From NCBI RefSeq assembly GCF_046484155.1, contig NZ_JAWOBT010000074.1:1-14730 (forward strand): DNA of 14,730 nt, given 5' to 3'. Positions 5,930-14,326 of the stretch are shown here, piece after piece. The notes beneath the pieces are model-generated. The model was not told where the DNA came from. It did not search any database and saw only the letters and a program-made list of their open reading frames with translations. The number at the start of each line of letters is the position of its first letter. Position 1 is the first letter of the stretch. The position numbers and the translations under genes are program-made. The stretch comes from Alkalibacterium sp046484155 (GTDB taxonomy: Bacteria; Bacillota; Bacilli; Lactobacillales; Carnobacteriaceae_A).

Positions 5930-6856
5930 TTAACTAAATTGTACAGTAAGTGGTGGAACGACTTGTTTCTTTCTGGAAACCACACCTTCAAGGTATAGGG
6001 TGTCATCTTTCATTTCTTTGTTAAATGCATCTGCTACCTGAGCTTTTTCTTCGCCGTAAACAAGCATGACCGAATCACTATCCAGTACATTTGTCGTCAC
6101 CAGTATGAACAAATCAAGGCTGTTGCTTTGGCTTTGTGCTGCCATTTCGTCCAGTAATTCTTGTTTACGAGCTAATATTTCATCCACGTCTACAACATTT
6201 ACTTGACCGATGCGGACAGTTAGTTCGCCCATCGGAAAGTTTTTAGCATCATCATTGAGAATTTGATTTGCATTTTTACTTGATGTATCCGTGCCAGCCT
6301 TAAGTAATTCTTTACCGTAAGCTTCTATATCGATATCCGCAATTTCAGCTAATTCTTTTGCGGCTTTTTCATCTTCTGCTGTACAGGTTGGAGATTTGAA
6401 TAACAGCGTATCAGATATGATTGCTGAAAGCATCAGACCGGCAATGTGTTTAGGCACTTCTATGTTGTTTTCTTTGAATAATTTCAAAATGATCGTATTC
6501 GTGCACCCGACAGGTTCGGCACGGTAATAAAGCGGGTTCGCCGTTTGGAAATTTGCAATGCGGTGATGATCGACGACCGCTAGCACTTTAACTTTGTCAA
6601 TATCCGGTACACTTTGCTGTGCTTCATTATGGTCGACCAGCATCACTTCCTGTACTTCTTGTGCAGCTGTAGTGATGATTCGCGGGGCTTCAACGTCAAA
6701 ATGATCTAAAGCATACTGCGTTTCGTCTGTTGTTTTCCCTAAAGCAACGGGCTCTGTCTCTTTGCCTAATTTATTTTGCAGATATGAAAAGGTAATCGCT
6801 GATGTAATGGCATCTGTGTCAGGACTTTGATGTCCAAATATAAGTATTTTACTCAC
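5930..6856 (-). CDS. ppaC: Manganese-dependent inorganic pyrophosphatase
   Basis: This cytoplasmic family II (DHH) pyrophosphatase hydrolyses PPi to phosphate. The 308-aa protein shows GHQSPDTD (His9, Asp13, Asp15), VDHNE (Asp75), the DHH motif VVDHHRIANF (His97-His98), SAIISDTLLFKSPT (Asp149), and the C-terminal DHHA2 signature SRKKQVVPPL. I place the start at GTG 6856 rather than ATG 6862. The Shine-Dalgarno AAAGGAG (6870-6864) is only 1 nt from the ATG but 7 nt from the GTG. With the GTG start the N-terminus reads MSKILIFGHQ, and metal-ligand numbering matches the Bacillus subtilis enzyme. It is monocistronic with its own promoter and terminator, and is not functionally linked to the pfl genes upstream. 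Confidence 0.97.
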   Translation of the reverse strand: MSKILIFGHQSPDTDAITSAITFSYLQNKLGKETEPVALGKTTDETQYALDHFDVEAPRIITTAAQEVQEVMLVDHNEAQQSVPDIDKVKVLAVVDHHRIANFQTANPLYYRAEPVGCTNTIILKLFKENNIEVPKHIAGLMLSAIISDTLLFKSPTCTAEDEKAAKELAEIADIDIEAYGKELLKAGTDTSSKNANQILNDDAKNFPMGELTVRIGQVNVVDVDEILARKQELLDEMAAQSQSNSLDLFILVTTNVLDSDSVMLVYGEEKAQVADAFNKEMKDDTLYLEGVVSRKKQVVPPLTVQFS

Positions 6857-6892
6857 TGTCATTCTCCTTTTAGTTTAAATTCGCTTATTCAT

Positions 6893-6921
6893 AGAATATC
6901 GTAAAAAATCATAAATTTCAA
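6893..6921 (-). promoter_or_regulatory. ppaC promoter
   Basis: On the minus strand TTGAAA (6921-6916) and TATTCT (6898-6893) are separated by exactly 17 nt, about 37 nt before the GTG start. It lies between the pflA terminator and ppaC, consistent with independent transcription. Confidence 0.75.
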
Positions 6922-6929
6922 TAAAATGA

Positions 6930-6990
6930 AAAACTATGCTGACGTTCATCCAGCGAGGCTTTCACCGAACGAAACAGTCAACATAGTTTT
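6930..6990 (-). terminator. pflBA operon terminator
   Basis: GTCAACATAGTTTT (6977-6990) and AAAACTATGCTGAC (6930-6943) pair with one mismatch, enclosing a 33-nt apical region with an inner GTTC/GAAC pair. Read on the minus strand the stem is followed by a T-rich tract. It lies 4 nt beyond the pflA stop. The long loop is unusual for a terminator. Confidence 0.6.
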
Positions 6991-6994
6991 ATTT

Positions 6995-7747
6995 TTACTG
7001 CGTTTGATATTTACTTGTTTTTAATATACGGTTTGCATTTTCAACGCGCTCCGCTGTAGGTGGTTCAACGCCTTCCAGTTTATACGGAATACCAAGTTCT
7101 TTATACTTGTAGACGCCCAGTTGGTGATAAGGTAAAACTTCTACTTTTATCACATTATCCAGCTGATCGATAAAATCGCTCAGACGTTCCAGATGTTCAT
7201 CATAATCAGACCTGCCTGGAACTAAAACGTGTCTTAACCACATAGGAATGCCGACTTTAGACAAGTAATTCGCCATATCTAAAATACTCTTATTGGAATG
7301 CATCGTATATTTCTTATGGATCTCATTATCAATGTGTTTGATGTCCATTAAGACCAAGTCAGTGTATTTCATTAATTCTTCAAAGCGGCTGAAGAATGGC
7401 TCGTCATAAGTGAATGGCTGTCCACACGTATCTAGCGAAACGTTGACGCCTTCCGCTTTAGCTAATTTAAAGAATTCGATTAGAAAGTCAATATGAATAA
7501 GCGGTTCCCCACCACTAACGGTGATACCTCCTTCTTCACCCCAATAACTTTTGTATTTCAAAGCTTTATCAAGGAGTTCTTGAGGTGTAAAAGGTGTGCC
7601 GCCGCCCATATTCCACGTGTCAGGGTTATGACAGAACTCACAACGCATACGACATCCCTGCATAAAGACTACGAAGCGAATCCCTGGTCCGTCCAAAGAA
7701 CCGAAGCTTTCTGTTGAGTGTACATATCCTATTGGTGATTCTGTCAT
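6995..7747 (-). CDS. pflA: Pyruvate formate-lyase-activating enzyme (radical SAM)
   Basis: PflA uses a [4Fe-4S] cluster and S-adenosylmethionine to place the glycyl radical on PflB under anaerobic conditions. The 250-aa protein begins GYVHSTESFGSLDGPGIRFVVF, carries the cluster motif CxxxCxxC as CRMRCEFC (Cys32, Cys36, Cys39), then HNPDTW, GGITVSGGEPL (SAM contact), LMDIKHID and VLPYHQLGVYKYKELG, all typical of PflA. GGGGGAAG lies about 6 nt before ATG 7747. It follows pflB by 36 nt on the same strand with no terminator between them, so the two form an operon. Confidence 0.97.
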   Translation of the reverse strand: MTESPIGYVHSTESFGSLDGPGIRFVVFMQGCRMRCEFCHNPDTWNMGGGTPFTPQELLDKALKYKSYWGEEGGITVSGGEPLIHIDFLIEFFKLAKAEGVNVSLDTCGQPFTYDEPFFSRFEELMKYTDLVLMDIKHIDNEIHKKYTMHSNKSILDMANYLSKVGIPMWLRHVLVPGRSDYDEHLERLSDFIDQLDNVIKVEVLPYHQLGVYKYKELGIPYKLEGVEPPTAERVENANRILKTSKYQTQ

Positions 7748-7783
7748 ATTTACTTCCCCCTACGAATAGTTAAACTTTTTTAC

Positions 7784-10045
7784 TTACATTGTGTCATGGA
7801 ATGTACGATTCAAGACATCCATTTGTTGTTCTCTAGTTAATTTGGTGAAGTTAACTGCGTACCCGGAAACACGGATCGTTAATTGTGGGTACTCTTCCGG
7901 ATGTTCCATAGCATCTTCTAACGTTTCACGGTTTAGACAATTCACGTTCAAGTGATGTCCACCCATTTTAACGTATCCGTCCAGCATTGTTGATAAGTTG
8001 TTTTGTTGTACACTGTCTTCTTTACCTAAAGCTTTAGGTACGATCGAGAAGGTATTGGAAATACCGTCTAATGATTCTTTGTACGGTAATTTAGCCACTG
8101 AGTTCAAACTTGCTAAAGCACCATTTGAATCTCTTCCGTGTAATGGGTTAGCGCCTGGTGCGAACGGTACGCCTTGACGACGTCCATCGGGTGTATTACC
8201 TGTTTTCTTACCATAAACAACGTTTGATGTAATGGTTAGAATAGATGTTGTATGTGTAGCATCGCGGTAAGTTGGGAATTGTCTAACTTTACTCATGAAT
8301 TTTTTAAGCAATTCTACTGCAATGTCATCCACTTTATCATCATCGTTACCGTATTTTGGATAGTCGCCTTCGATTTCGTAATCGACTGCCAAGCCGTCTT
8401 CATCACGGATAACTTTAACATCAGCATGTTTAATAGCTGAAAGTGAGTCGACCGCTACAGAGAAACCAGCGATACCAGTAGCCATTGTGCGAACGACTTC
8501 TGAATCATGCAAGCCCATCTCTAAGCTTTCATAGCTGTATTTATCATGCATGTAGTGAATGATATTCAGTGTATTGATGTACATACCTGCTAGCCAATCC
8601 AGCATGTCATCAAATTTTTCAGTCACTTCATCGTAATCTAGATATTCAGAAGTGATTGGACGGAATTTTGGTCCAACTTGTGTTTTAGTTTTCTCATCGA
8701 CACCGCCATTGATAGCATATAATAATGCTTTTGCCAAGTTGGCACGGGCACCAAAGAACTGCATTTGCTTGCCGATCGGCATAGCAGACACACAACAGGC
8801 GATACCGTAATCATCGCCCCACTCTTCGCGCATGATATCATCATTTTCATATTGAATCGCACTGCTCTCAATTGAAACACGCGAACAATAATTTTTAAAT
8901 GACTGAGGTAATTTTGGTGACCATAACACAGTCAAGTTTGGTTCCGGTGCTGATCCTAAGTTAGTCAAAGTATTTAAGAAACGGAAACTACTTTTAGTAA
9001 CCATATGACGACCGTCTAAACCAATACCTGCAATAGCTTCAGTTACCCATGTTGGGTCTCCTGAGAATAGTTCGTTGTATTCAGGTGTACGGACAAATTT
9101 AACTAAACGTAATTTCATAACAAAATGGTCCACTAATTCCTGAGCTTCGACTTCAGTCATCGTACCATTTTTAAGATCTCTCTCAATATAGATATCCAGG
9201 AAAGTTGAAGTACGGCCAAGTGACATGGCTGCCCCATTTTGTTCTTTAACAGCTGCAAGGTATCCAAGATATAACCATTGGAAGGCTTCTCTTGCATTTT
9301 GTGCTGGACGTGAAATGTCAAAACCATAAATGTTTCCTAATTCTATTAATTCATGTAAGGCTTTTAACTGATCGCTGATTTCTTCGCGTTTTTTGATATT
9401 TTTTTCATCCATCATTGCTGTATCAGATTTTGTTTTATCTGCTTCTTTTTCAGCAATTAGTCGGTCAACACCATAAAGTGCTACGCGTCGGTAGTCTCCT
9501 ATAATACGTCCTCGGCCATATGCATCAGGAAGTCCTGTGATGATACCTGTACGGCGTGCATCACGCATTTCAGGTGTATACGCATCAAACACTCCTTGGT
9601 TATGTGTTTTTCTCCAGTCTCTGAATACATGTGATAAGAAAGGATCCACTTCAAAACCATAAGACTCAGCAGCTACTTCCATCATGCGTATTCCACCAAA
9701 CGGTTGGAGTGAACGTTTGAACGGTTTTTCTGTCTGGAAACCGACAATTTTTTCTAAATCTTCTGATAAGTACCCTGGGCCATGAGATGTTATTGTAGAA
9801 ACAACCTCTGTATCCATATCTAATATGCCACCGGCAACACGTTCTTGCTTGTCTAAGTCCATAACTTGATCCCACAATTTTTCTGTATCTTTAGTAGGAC
9901 CTTCTAAAAATTTTTCATTCCCATCATAGGGACGGTAATTGCTTTGAATAAAATGACGAACATCAATTTCTTCTTTCCATTGTTTTCCAATAAAACCATT
10001 CCAAATCGATTCCAAAGAAATATCTTCAGTACGCTGTTTTTCCAT
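7784..10045 (-). CDS. pflB: Formate C-acetyltransferase (pyruvate formate-lyase)
   Basis: PflB converts pyruvate and CoA to acetyl-CoA and formate during fermentation. The 753-aa protein carries the adjacent catalytic cysteines in IACCVSAM (Cys417-Cys418) and the C-terminal glycyl-radical segment RVSGYAVNF (Gly728), with usual spacing and length. Other family segments include STITSHGPGYL, GLPDAYGRGRIIGDYRR, GDPTWVTEAI and TPDGRRQGVPFAPGANP. The start is ATG 10045: AAAGGAG (10060-10054) is 8 nt upstream, whereas an in-frame TTG at 10051 is only 2 nt from it. pflA is the next gene in the operon, and adhE is divergent and consumes the acetyl-CoA. The intact glycyl-radical enzyme implies anaerobic or microaerobic growth. 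Confidence 0.98.
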   Translation of the reverse strand: MEKQRTEDISLESIWNGFIGKQWKEEIDVRHFIQSNYRPYDGNEKFLEGPTKDTEKLWDQVMDLDKQERVAGGILDMDTEVVSTITSHGPGYLSEDLEKIVGFQTEKPFKRSLQPFGGIRMMEVAAESYGFEVDPFLSHVFRDWRKTHNQGVFDAYTPEMRDARRTGIITGLPDAYGRGRIIGDYRRVALYGVDRLIAEKEADKTKSDTAMMDEKNIKKREEISDQLKALHELIELGNIYGFDISRPAQNAREAFQWLYLGYLAAVKEQNGAAMSLGRTSTFLDIYIERDLKNGTMTEVEAQELVDHFVMKLRLVKFVRTPEYNELFSGDPTWVTEAIAGIGLDGRHMVTKSSFRFLNTLTNLGSAPEPNLTVLWSPKLPQSFKNYCSRVSIESSAIQYENDDIMREEWGDDYGIACCVSAMPIGKQMQFFGARANLAKALLYAINGGVDEKTKTQVGPKFRPITSEYLDYDEVTEKFDDMLDWLAGMYINTLNIIHYMHDKYSYESLEMGLHDSEVVRTMATGIAGFSVAVDSLSAIKHADVKVIRDEDGLAVDYEIEGDYPKYGNDDDKVDDIAVELLKKFMSKVRQFPTYRDATHTTSILTITSNVVYGKKTGNTPDGRRQGVPFAPGANPLHGRDSNGALASLNSVAKLPYKESLDGISNTFSIVPKALGKEDSVQQNNLSTMLDGYVKMGGHHLNVNCLNRETLEDAMEHPEEYPQLTIRVSGYAVNFTKLTREQQMDVLNRTFHDTM

Positions 10046-10084
10046 AATCAATTCTCCTTTATTTATCTGTTTATCAACAAGTTC

Positions 10085-10113
10085 ATACTATCACATTCGC
10101 TCACTTTATACAA
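10085..10113 (-). promoter_or_regulatory. pflB promoter P2 (proximal)
   Basis: On the minus strand TTGTAT (10113-10108) and TAGTAT (10090-10085) are 17 nt apart, about 40 nt before the pflB start. Its -35 overlaps the dyad at 10101-10117, a layout suited to repression. Confidence 0.45.
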
Positions 10114-10117
10114 GTGA
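10101..10117. promoter_or_regulatory. Dyad operator candidate in the pflB promoter region
   Basis: TCACTT-TATAC-AAGTGA is a perfect 6-5-6 inverted repeat overlapping the P2 -35 element and lying just downstream of P1. It fits a dimeric regulator site, but it does not match the Rex consensus closely. The regulator is unknown. Confidence 0.45.
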
Positions 10118-10127
10118 AAACGTGAAC

Positions 10128-10155
10128 ATTATATAACATTTCATTGGTGTATCAA
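10128..10155 (-). promoter_or_regulatory. pflB promoter P1 (distal)
   Basis: On the minus strand TTGATA (10155-10150) and a perfect TATAAT (10133-10128) are separated by 16 nt, about 83 nt before the pflB start. It is the better of the two candidate pfl promoters. Confidence 0.65.
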
Positions 10156-10177
10156 CGTTTCGCATTCCATGCTCAAT

Positions 10178-10197
10178 TTGTCACAATATCGACACAA
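10178..10197. promoter_or_regulatory. Rex- or CRP/FNR-like dyad between pflB and adhE
   Basis: TTGTCACAATATCGACACAA has TTGT/ACAA ends and an ATAT centre; 14 of its 20 bases agree with its own reverse complement. Rex sites in Gram-positives have the form TTGTGA-N-TCACAA, and fermentation genes such as pflB and adhE are known Rex targets. The match is imperfect in the inner half-sites, so this is a candidate only. Confidence 0.35.
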
Positions 10198-10307
10198 ATA
10201 AGCATTACTGTAAGCGGATTCACTATGTTATTCTAGAGTTGTAGTAAATAAACGAAAGAAAAATCGCATAAATTTCAATGTTACTAGTCTTTTCCAGGAA
10301 CTTTCGT

Positions 10308-10313
10308 TATAAT
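10308..10313 (+). promoter_or_regulatory. adhE promoter -10 element
   Basis: A perfect TATAAT lies 66 nt upstream of the adhE start. No good -35 is found 16-18 nt before it, which suggests weak basal activity or dependence on an activator. Confidence 0.5.
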
Positions 10314-10379
10314 TGGGAAGAGATTTTAATTTTTGAACTACATTGCTCAGTATTTCACTATATCAAGGAGGAAATGATT

Positions 10380-12977
10380 ATGGTTAAAGTTTTAGACAAA
10401 AGCAAAAAGGAAACAAGTGTCTACGAGGATATCGATCAGTTAGTCACGAAAGGTAAACAAGCTCTGGAAGGTTTATCTAAACTGAACCAAGAACAAGTAG
10501 ATGCTATAGTAAAAGAAATGGCTCTTGCTGGTTTAGACAATCATATGACATTAGCAAAATTAGCTGTTGAAGAAACGGGACGCGGTGTGTATGAAGACAA
10601 AATAATCAAAAACATCTTCGCTTCTGAATATATCTACCACAATATCAAATCCGATAAAACGATCGGTGTTATCAACGAAAATGTTCACGAAGGTACCGTG
10701 GAGATTGCTGAACCTATTGGCGTCATTGCCGGGGTAACACCTGTCACTAACCCAACTTCAACAACTATTTTCAAATCAATGATTGCAATTAAAACAGGTA
10801 ACCCTATTATCTTTGCTTTCCACCCTTCTGCTCAAAAATCAAGTTCTACAGCAGCAAGACTGTTATACGAAGCAGCCGTAAAAGCTGGCGCACCTGAAAA
10901 TTGTATCCAGTGGGTTGAAAAGCCTTCACTAGAAGCAACACAAACTTTAATGCAACACGCTGGCATTGCAACGATCCTGGCTACTGGTGGCCCGGGCATG
11001 GTTAAAGCAGCTTATAGTTCAGGAAAACCAGCTTTAGGTGTTGGTGCAGGTAATGTACCTTGTTATATAGAAAAAACAGCTAATGTTAAACGAGCGGCAA
11101 ACGACTTGATCTTATCAAAAACATTTGATAACGGTATGATTTGTGCGTCTGAACAAGCAGTCATTGTTGACAAAGAAATCTATGATGCCGTTAAAAAACA
11201 AATGATCGCTTTTGGTTGTCATTACTTGAACAATGATGACAGAGTAAAAGTTGAAAAGTTAATGGTTTCAGAAACGAATCAGTTGAATTCGGAAATCGTT
11301 GGCCGTTCTGCTTATCAGATCGCTACAATGGCTGGTGTAAAGGTTCCCGAAGAAACCAAAATATTGATTGCTGAATATGCTGGCGTCGGCACTGACTACC
11401 CTCTCTCAAGAGAGAAATTGAGTCCCGTTCTTGCTGCCTATAAAGTAAACAGTTCTGAAGAAGGTATTACGCGTGCAACTGAAATGCTGTCTTTTGGAGG
11501 TCTGGGACACTCTGCTGTCATCCATTCCAACAATGATGATGTTATTAAAGCATTCGATAGTCGTATGAAAGCCGGACGTGTAATCGTTAATGCTCCATCA
11601 AGTCAAGGCGCCATCGGTGATATTTATAACGCTTATCTCCCTTCCCTTACTCTGGGATGTGGATCGTATGGAGGGAATTCCGTGTCAACAAATGTCAGCA
11701 CTATGCACTTAATAAATGTTAAAAAACGTGCTTCACGTAAAAACAATATGCAATGGTTTAAACTTCCACCAAAAGTGTATTTTGAACGTAACTCTGTTCA
11801 ATATTTAGCTAAAATGCCAAATATCAAAAAAGCCTTTATCGTTACTGACCCAATGATGGTTGAACTCGGATATGTAGACCGTGTACTTTACCACTTAAGA
11901 AACCGTCCGGAATATGTTCACTGCGAAATCTTTTCCGAAGTTGAAGCTGATCCATCAAAAGATACAGTTTTAAAAGGCGCAAAAGCGATGGCTGCCTTTG
12001 AACCAGATGTCATTATTGCCCTGGGTGGTGGTTCTCCAATGGACGCTGCTAAAGGTATGTGGTTATTCTACGAGCACCCAGATACTGACTTCAATGGTAT
12101 CAAACAAAAATTCATGGATATTCGTAAACGTGTTTATAAATTCCCTACTCTTGGTGAAAAAGCTCAATTTGTTGCTATTCCTACAACATCAGGAACAGGT
12201 TCAGAAGTAACTCCATTCGCAGTTATTACAGACACTGAAACGCAAACAAAATACCCATTAGCAGATTACGAGTTGACTCCAGACGTAGCTATCATCGATC
12301 CTCAGTTTGTTATGACGGTACCAAAAGTCGTGACTGCTGATACAGGAATGGACGTATTAACACACGCTATCGAAGCTTATGTTTCTAACATGGCAAATGA
12401 CTTCACAGACGGATTAGCTATCAAAGCTATGCAATTAGTGTTTGAGTATTTACCAACAGCTTACAATAATGGTTCAGACGAACTCGCTAGAGAAAAAATG
12501 CATAATGCTTCAACGCTTGCTGGTATGGCTTTTGCGAATGCATTCCTAGGCATCAACCATAGTTTAGCTCACAAATTGGGCGCACAGTTCCATATCGCTC
12601 ACGGTCGTGCAAATGCAGTCTTACTGCCGCATGTTATTCGCTATAATGCTAAAATGCCGACAAAATTTGTTGCCTTTCCTAAGTATGAACACTTTATTGC
12701 TGACGAAAGATATGCTCAAATTTCAAAAGCTTTAGGCTTACCTGCTAAAACAACCCAAGAAGGCGTAGAAAGCTTGATCAAAGCCATCTATGACTTAGCA
12801 AAAGAATTAAACATTCCAATGAGTCTTAAAGAGAACAATATTAATAGTAAAGACTTTGAAGAAGTTGTCGACGCTATGGCTGACCGTGCATTTGAAGACC
12901 AATGTACAAATGCTAACCCTAAATTACCTCTAGTCACAGAACTTGCAGAAGTTTACAGAGCTGCTTTCAAAGGTTAA
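10380..12977 (+). CDS. adhE: Bifunctional acetaldehyde-CoA/alcohol dehydrogenase
   Basis: AdhE reduces acetyl-CoA to acetaldehyde and then ethanol, oxidising two NADH. In this family it assembles into cytoplasmic filaments (spirosomes). The 865-aa protein has an N-terminal aldehyde dehydrogenase domain (EPIGVIAGVTPVTNPTST, catalytic Cys255 in FDNGMICASE, PALGVGAGNVPCYIE). The C-terminal iron-dependent alcohol dehydrogenase domain begins around residue 450 (QWFKLPPKVYFE), with GGGSPMDAAK at 549-558, TTSGTGSEVTPFAV, DVLTHAIEAYVS and the metal-binding histidines in INHSLAHKLG and IAHGRANAV. The start is ATG 10380, 8 nt after AGGAGG (10366-10371). ATG 10374 is too close to that site, and a further in-frame extension to 10278 would run through the promoter. 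It is divergent from pflB and has its own terminator. Confidence 0.98.
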   Translation: MVKVLDKSKKETSVYEDIDQLVTKGKQALEGLSKLNQEQVDAIVKEMALAGLDNHMTLAKLAVEETGRGVYEDKIIKNIFASEYIYHNIKSDKTIGVINENVHEGTVEIAEPIGVIAGVTPVTNPTSTTIFKSMIAIKTGNPIIFAFHPSAQKSSSTAARLLYEAAVKAGAPENCIQWVEKPSLEATQTLMQHAGIATILATGGPGMVKAAYSSGKPALGVGAGNVPCYIEKTANVKRAANDLILSKTFDNGMICASEQAVIVDKEIYDAVKKQMIAFGCHYLNNDDRVKVEKLMVSETNQLNSEIVGRSAYQIATMAGVKVPEETKILIAEYAGVGTDYPLSREKLSPVLAAYKVNSSEEGITRATEMLSFGGLGHSAVIHSNNDDVIKAFDSRMKAGRVIVNAPSSQGAIGDIYNAYLPSLTLGCGSYGGNSVSTNVSTMHLINVKKRASRKNNMQWFKLPPKVYFERNSVQYLAKMPNIKKAFIVTDPMMVELGYVDRVLYHLRNRPEYVHCEIFSEVEADPSKDTVLKGAKAMAAFEPDVIIALGGGSPMDAAKGMWLFYEHPDTDFNGIKQKFMDIRKRVYKFPTLGEKAQFVAIPTTSGTGSEVTPFAVITDTETQTKYPLADYELTPDVAIIDPQFVMTVPKVVTADTGMDVLTHAIEAYVSNMANDFTDGLAIKAMQLVFEYLPTAYNNGSDELAREKMHNASTLAGMAFANAFLGINHSLAHKLGAQFHIAHGRANAVLLPHVIRYNAKMPTKFVAFPKYEHFIADERYAQISKALGLPAKTTQEGVESLIKAIYDLAKELNIPMSLKENNINSKDFEEVVDAMADRAFEDQCTNANPKLPLVTELAEVYRAAFKG

Positions 12978-12995
12978 TCAAATAAATTTTTAGTC

Positions 12996-13036
12996 AAAGA
13001 CGAGACTGGGATAATGATCCCAGTCTCGTCTTTTTT
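12996..13036 (+). terminator. adhE terminator
   Basis: A perfect 17-bp stem (12996-13012 with 13017-13033) around an AATG loop is followed by TTTTTT. It is among the strongest terminators in the window. Confidence 0.93.
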
Positions 13037-13180
13037 CATTTTTAATAAAAGCCGTAATCTGTCTCAATCTAGATGCTTTCTATCCAACATCTTTTTTGAA
13101 AGCAGTCCACTGTTCCTCACCACTTTCTTCCTTGAAATTTAGAAAAGAACAAACTAAACCTATATCTTTCTTTCATTACG

Positions 13181-13189
13181 TGATAAAAT
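13181..13189 (+). promoter_or_regulatory. Extended -10 promoter of the K+ channel gene
   Basis: TGATAAAAT (TG, one base, TAAAAT) lies about 47 nt before the GTG start. No consensus -35 is present 17 nt upstream (TATATC). It resembles the extended -10 of the membrane-protein gene at 3847-3855. Confidence 0.45.
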
Positions 13190-13235
13190 AATGACGGATA
13201 CCTAAGACACATTTAGCAACTTAGGAGTTGATCAC

Positions 13236-14240
13236 GTGCAACAGCATAAACGTACCTTATACATCTTATATTTACTAGTCACTATTATAATCGTTGGAAT
13301 TATTGGTTACTATCTATTACTCGATATCACTCTAATGGACGCCTTCTACATGACAGTTATAACGATTTCCACCGTTGGCTTTCAAGAAGTGGCCCCACTA
13401 ACTGTTCCTGCCCAACTTTTTACGATTGCTCTTATTTTTCTTAGTTTAGGAATCATTGGGTATTCAGGTTCGCAATTAGTCGGATTCTTCTTTGGAGGCA
13501 CATTACGAGAAGCTTGGAGGGAACAAAGGATGAATGAGCAGCTTAGCCAATTAAAAGATCACATTATTGTCTGTGGAGCGGGCGAAACGGGTCAGCACAT
13601 CATACAGTCACTCGAAAAGGAAAAAGTCGATTTCGTCGTTATCGAATTTGAAGAAGATAAATTAGAAGCGATAAAAGAGTATGAAAATGTCATTGCTTTC
13701 CAGGGTGATGCCACGCAAGATGAAGCCCTTGAAAAAGCAGGCATACATCGGGCTAAAGGGCTCATAGCGACACTGAATAGTGATGCTAATAATCTCTATA
13801 CCGTGCTGACTGCTCGTCAAATAAATCCCGATTTACTCATTGTAGCGAGAGCCATTACGCATAACTCTCACGAAAAACTCATTCGTGCGGGTGCAGACAA
13901 AACAGTTTCACCGAATGAAATCGGTGGACACCGTATGGCAACGATGCTCTTAAAGCCTAACGTTATTGCCTTTTTAGACACCATTACGCATTCAGGAAAA
14001 ATCGATCTGAACCTAAATGAAGTAGTGATTCACCCGTCTTCCATATTAAGTAACAAAACTTTAATGGAAGCCAACATTCCTGAACAGACAGACCTTATTA
14101 TTATTGCGGTCAAAGAAAAAGAAGATGATGACATCATCTTCAATCCGACTAAAGATCATTTATTAACACCTGGTCAAACCTTGATTGCACTCGGAGACGA
14201 TAATAATCTCAATAAACTGAAAAAATTAGCCGGGTCCTAG
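13236..14240 (+). CDS. Two-transmembrane potassium channel with RCK (TrkA-N/TrkA-C) domains
   Basis: The 334-aa protein has one N-terminal membrane helix (about residues 8-28), a pore loop with filter TVGFQ (46-50), a second helix (about 60-86), then a cytoplasmic RCK domain. The RCK domain starts IIVCGAGETG (110-119, Rossmann GxGxxG), has an acidic residue Glu137 at the end of the second strand and a GDAT motif (158-161), and is followed by a TrkA-C domain (about 250-330). This is the MthK/YugO channel layout, a tetrameric gated potassium channel. The filter has Phe and Gln where most K+ channels have Tyr-Gly or Phe-Gly, so ion selectivity is less certain. The start is GTG 13236, 8 nt after AGGAG (13223-13227). 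The gene is monocistronic with its own terminator. Confidence 0.92.
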   Translation: MQQHKRTLYILYLLVTIIIVGIIGYYLLLDITLMDAFYMTVITISTVGFQEVAPLTVPAQLFTIALIFLSLGIIGYSGSQLVGFFFGGTLREAWREQRMNEQLSQLKDHIIVCGAGETGQHIIQSLEKEKVDFVVIEFEEDKLEAIKEYENVIAFQGDATQDEALEKAGIHRAKGLIATLNSDANNLYTVLTARQINPDLLIVARAITHNSHEKLIRAGADKTVSPNEIGGHRMATMLLKPNVIAFLDTITHSGKIDLNLNEVVIHPSSILSNKTLMEANIPEQTDLIIIAVKEKEDDDIIFNPTKDHLLTPGQTLIALGDDNNLNKLKKLAGS

Positions 14241-14253
14241 TTCGTTTAACGGT

Positions 14254-14293
14254 AAAGAAGCAGAGTAGATTTTTCTACCCTGCTTCTTTTTTT
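14254..14293 (+). terminator. K+ channel gene terminator
   Basis: A 16-bp stem with one mismatch (AAAGAAGCAGAGTAGA at 14254-14269 against 14274-14289) and a TTTT loop is followed by a T-run to 14293. Confidence 0.9.
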
Positions 14294-14326
14294 CTGTTCC
14301 CTTCGTTCCTGAAATATACCGGTGCA

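Noticed and set aside
8638..8880. 80-residue minus-strand frame within pflB, and similar antisense frames in dapD, pflB, pflA and adhE
   Set aside because: All lie within strongly conserved genes in other frames and show no own start signals or domains.
10278..10379. N-terminal extension of AdhE by 34 residues
   Set aside because: The extension spans the likely TATAAT at 10308 and has no Shine-Dalgarno. AGGAGG lies directly before ATG 10380, giving the normal family length.
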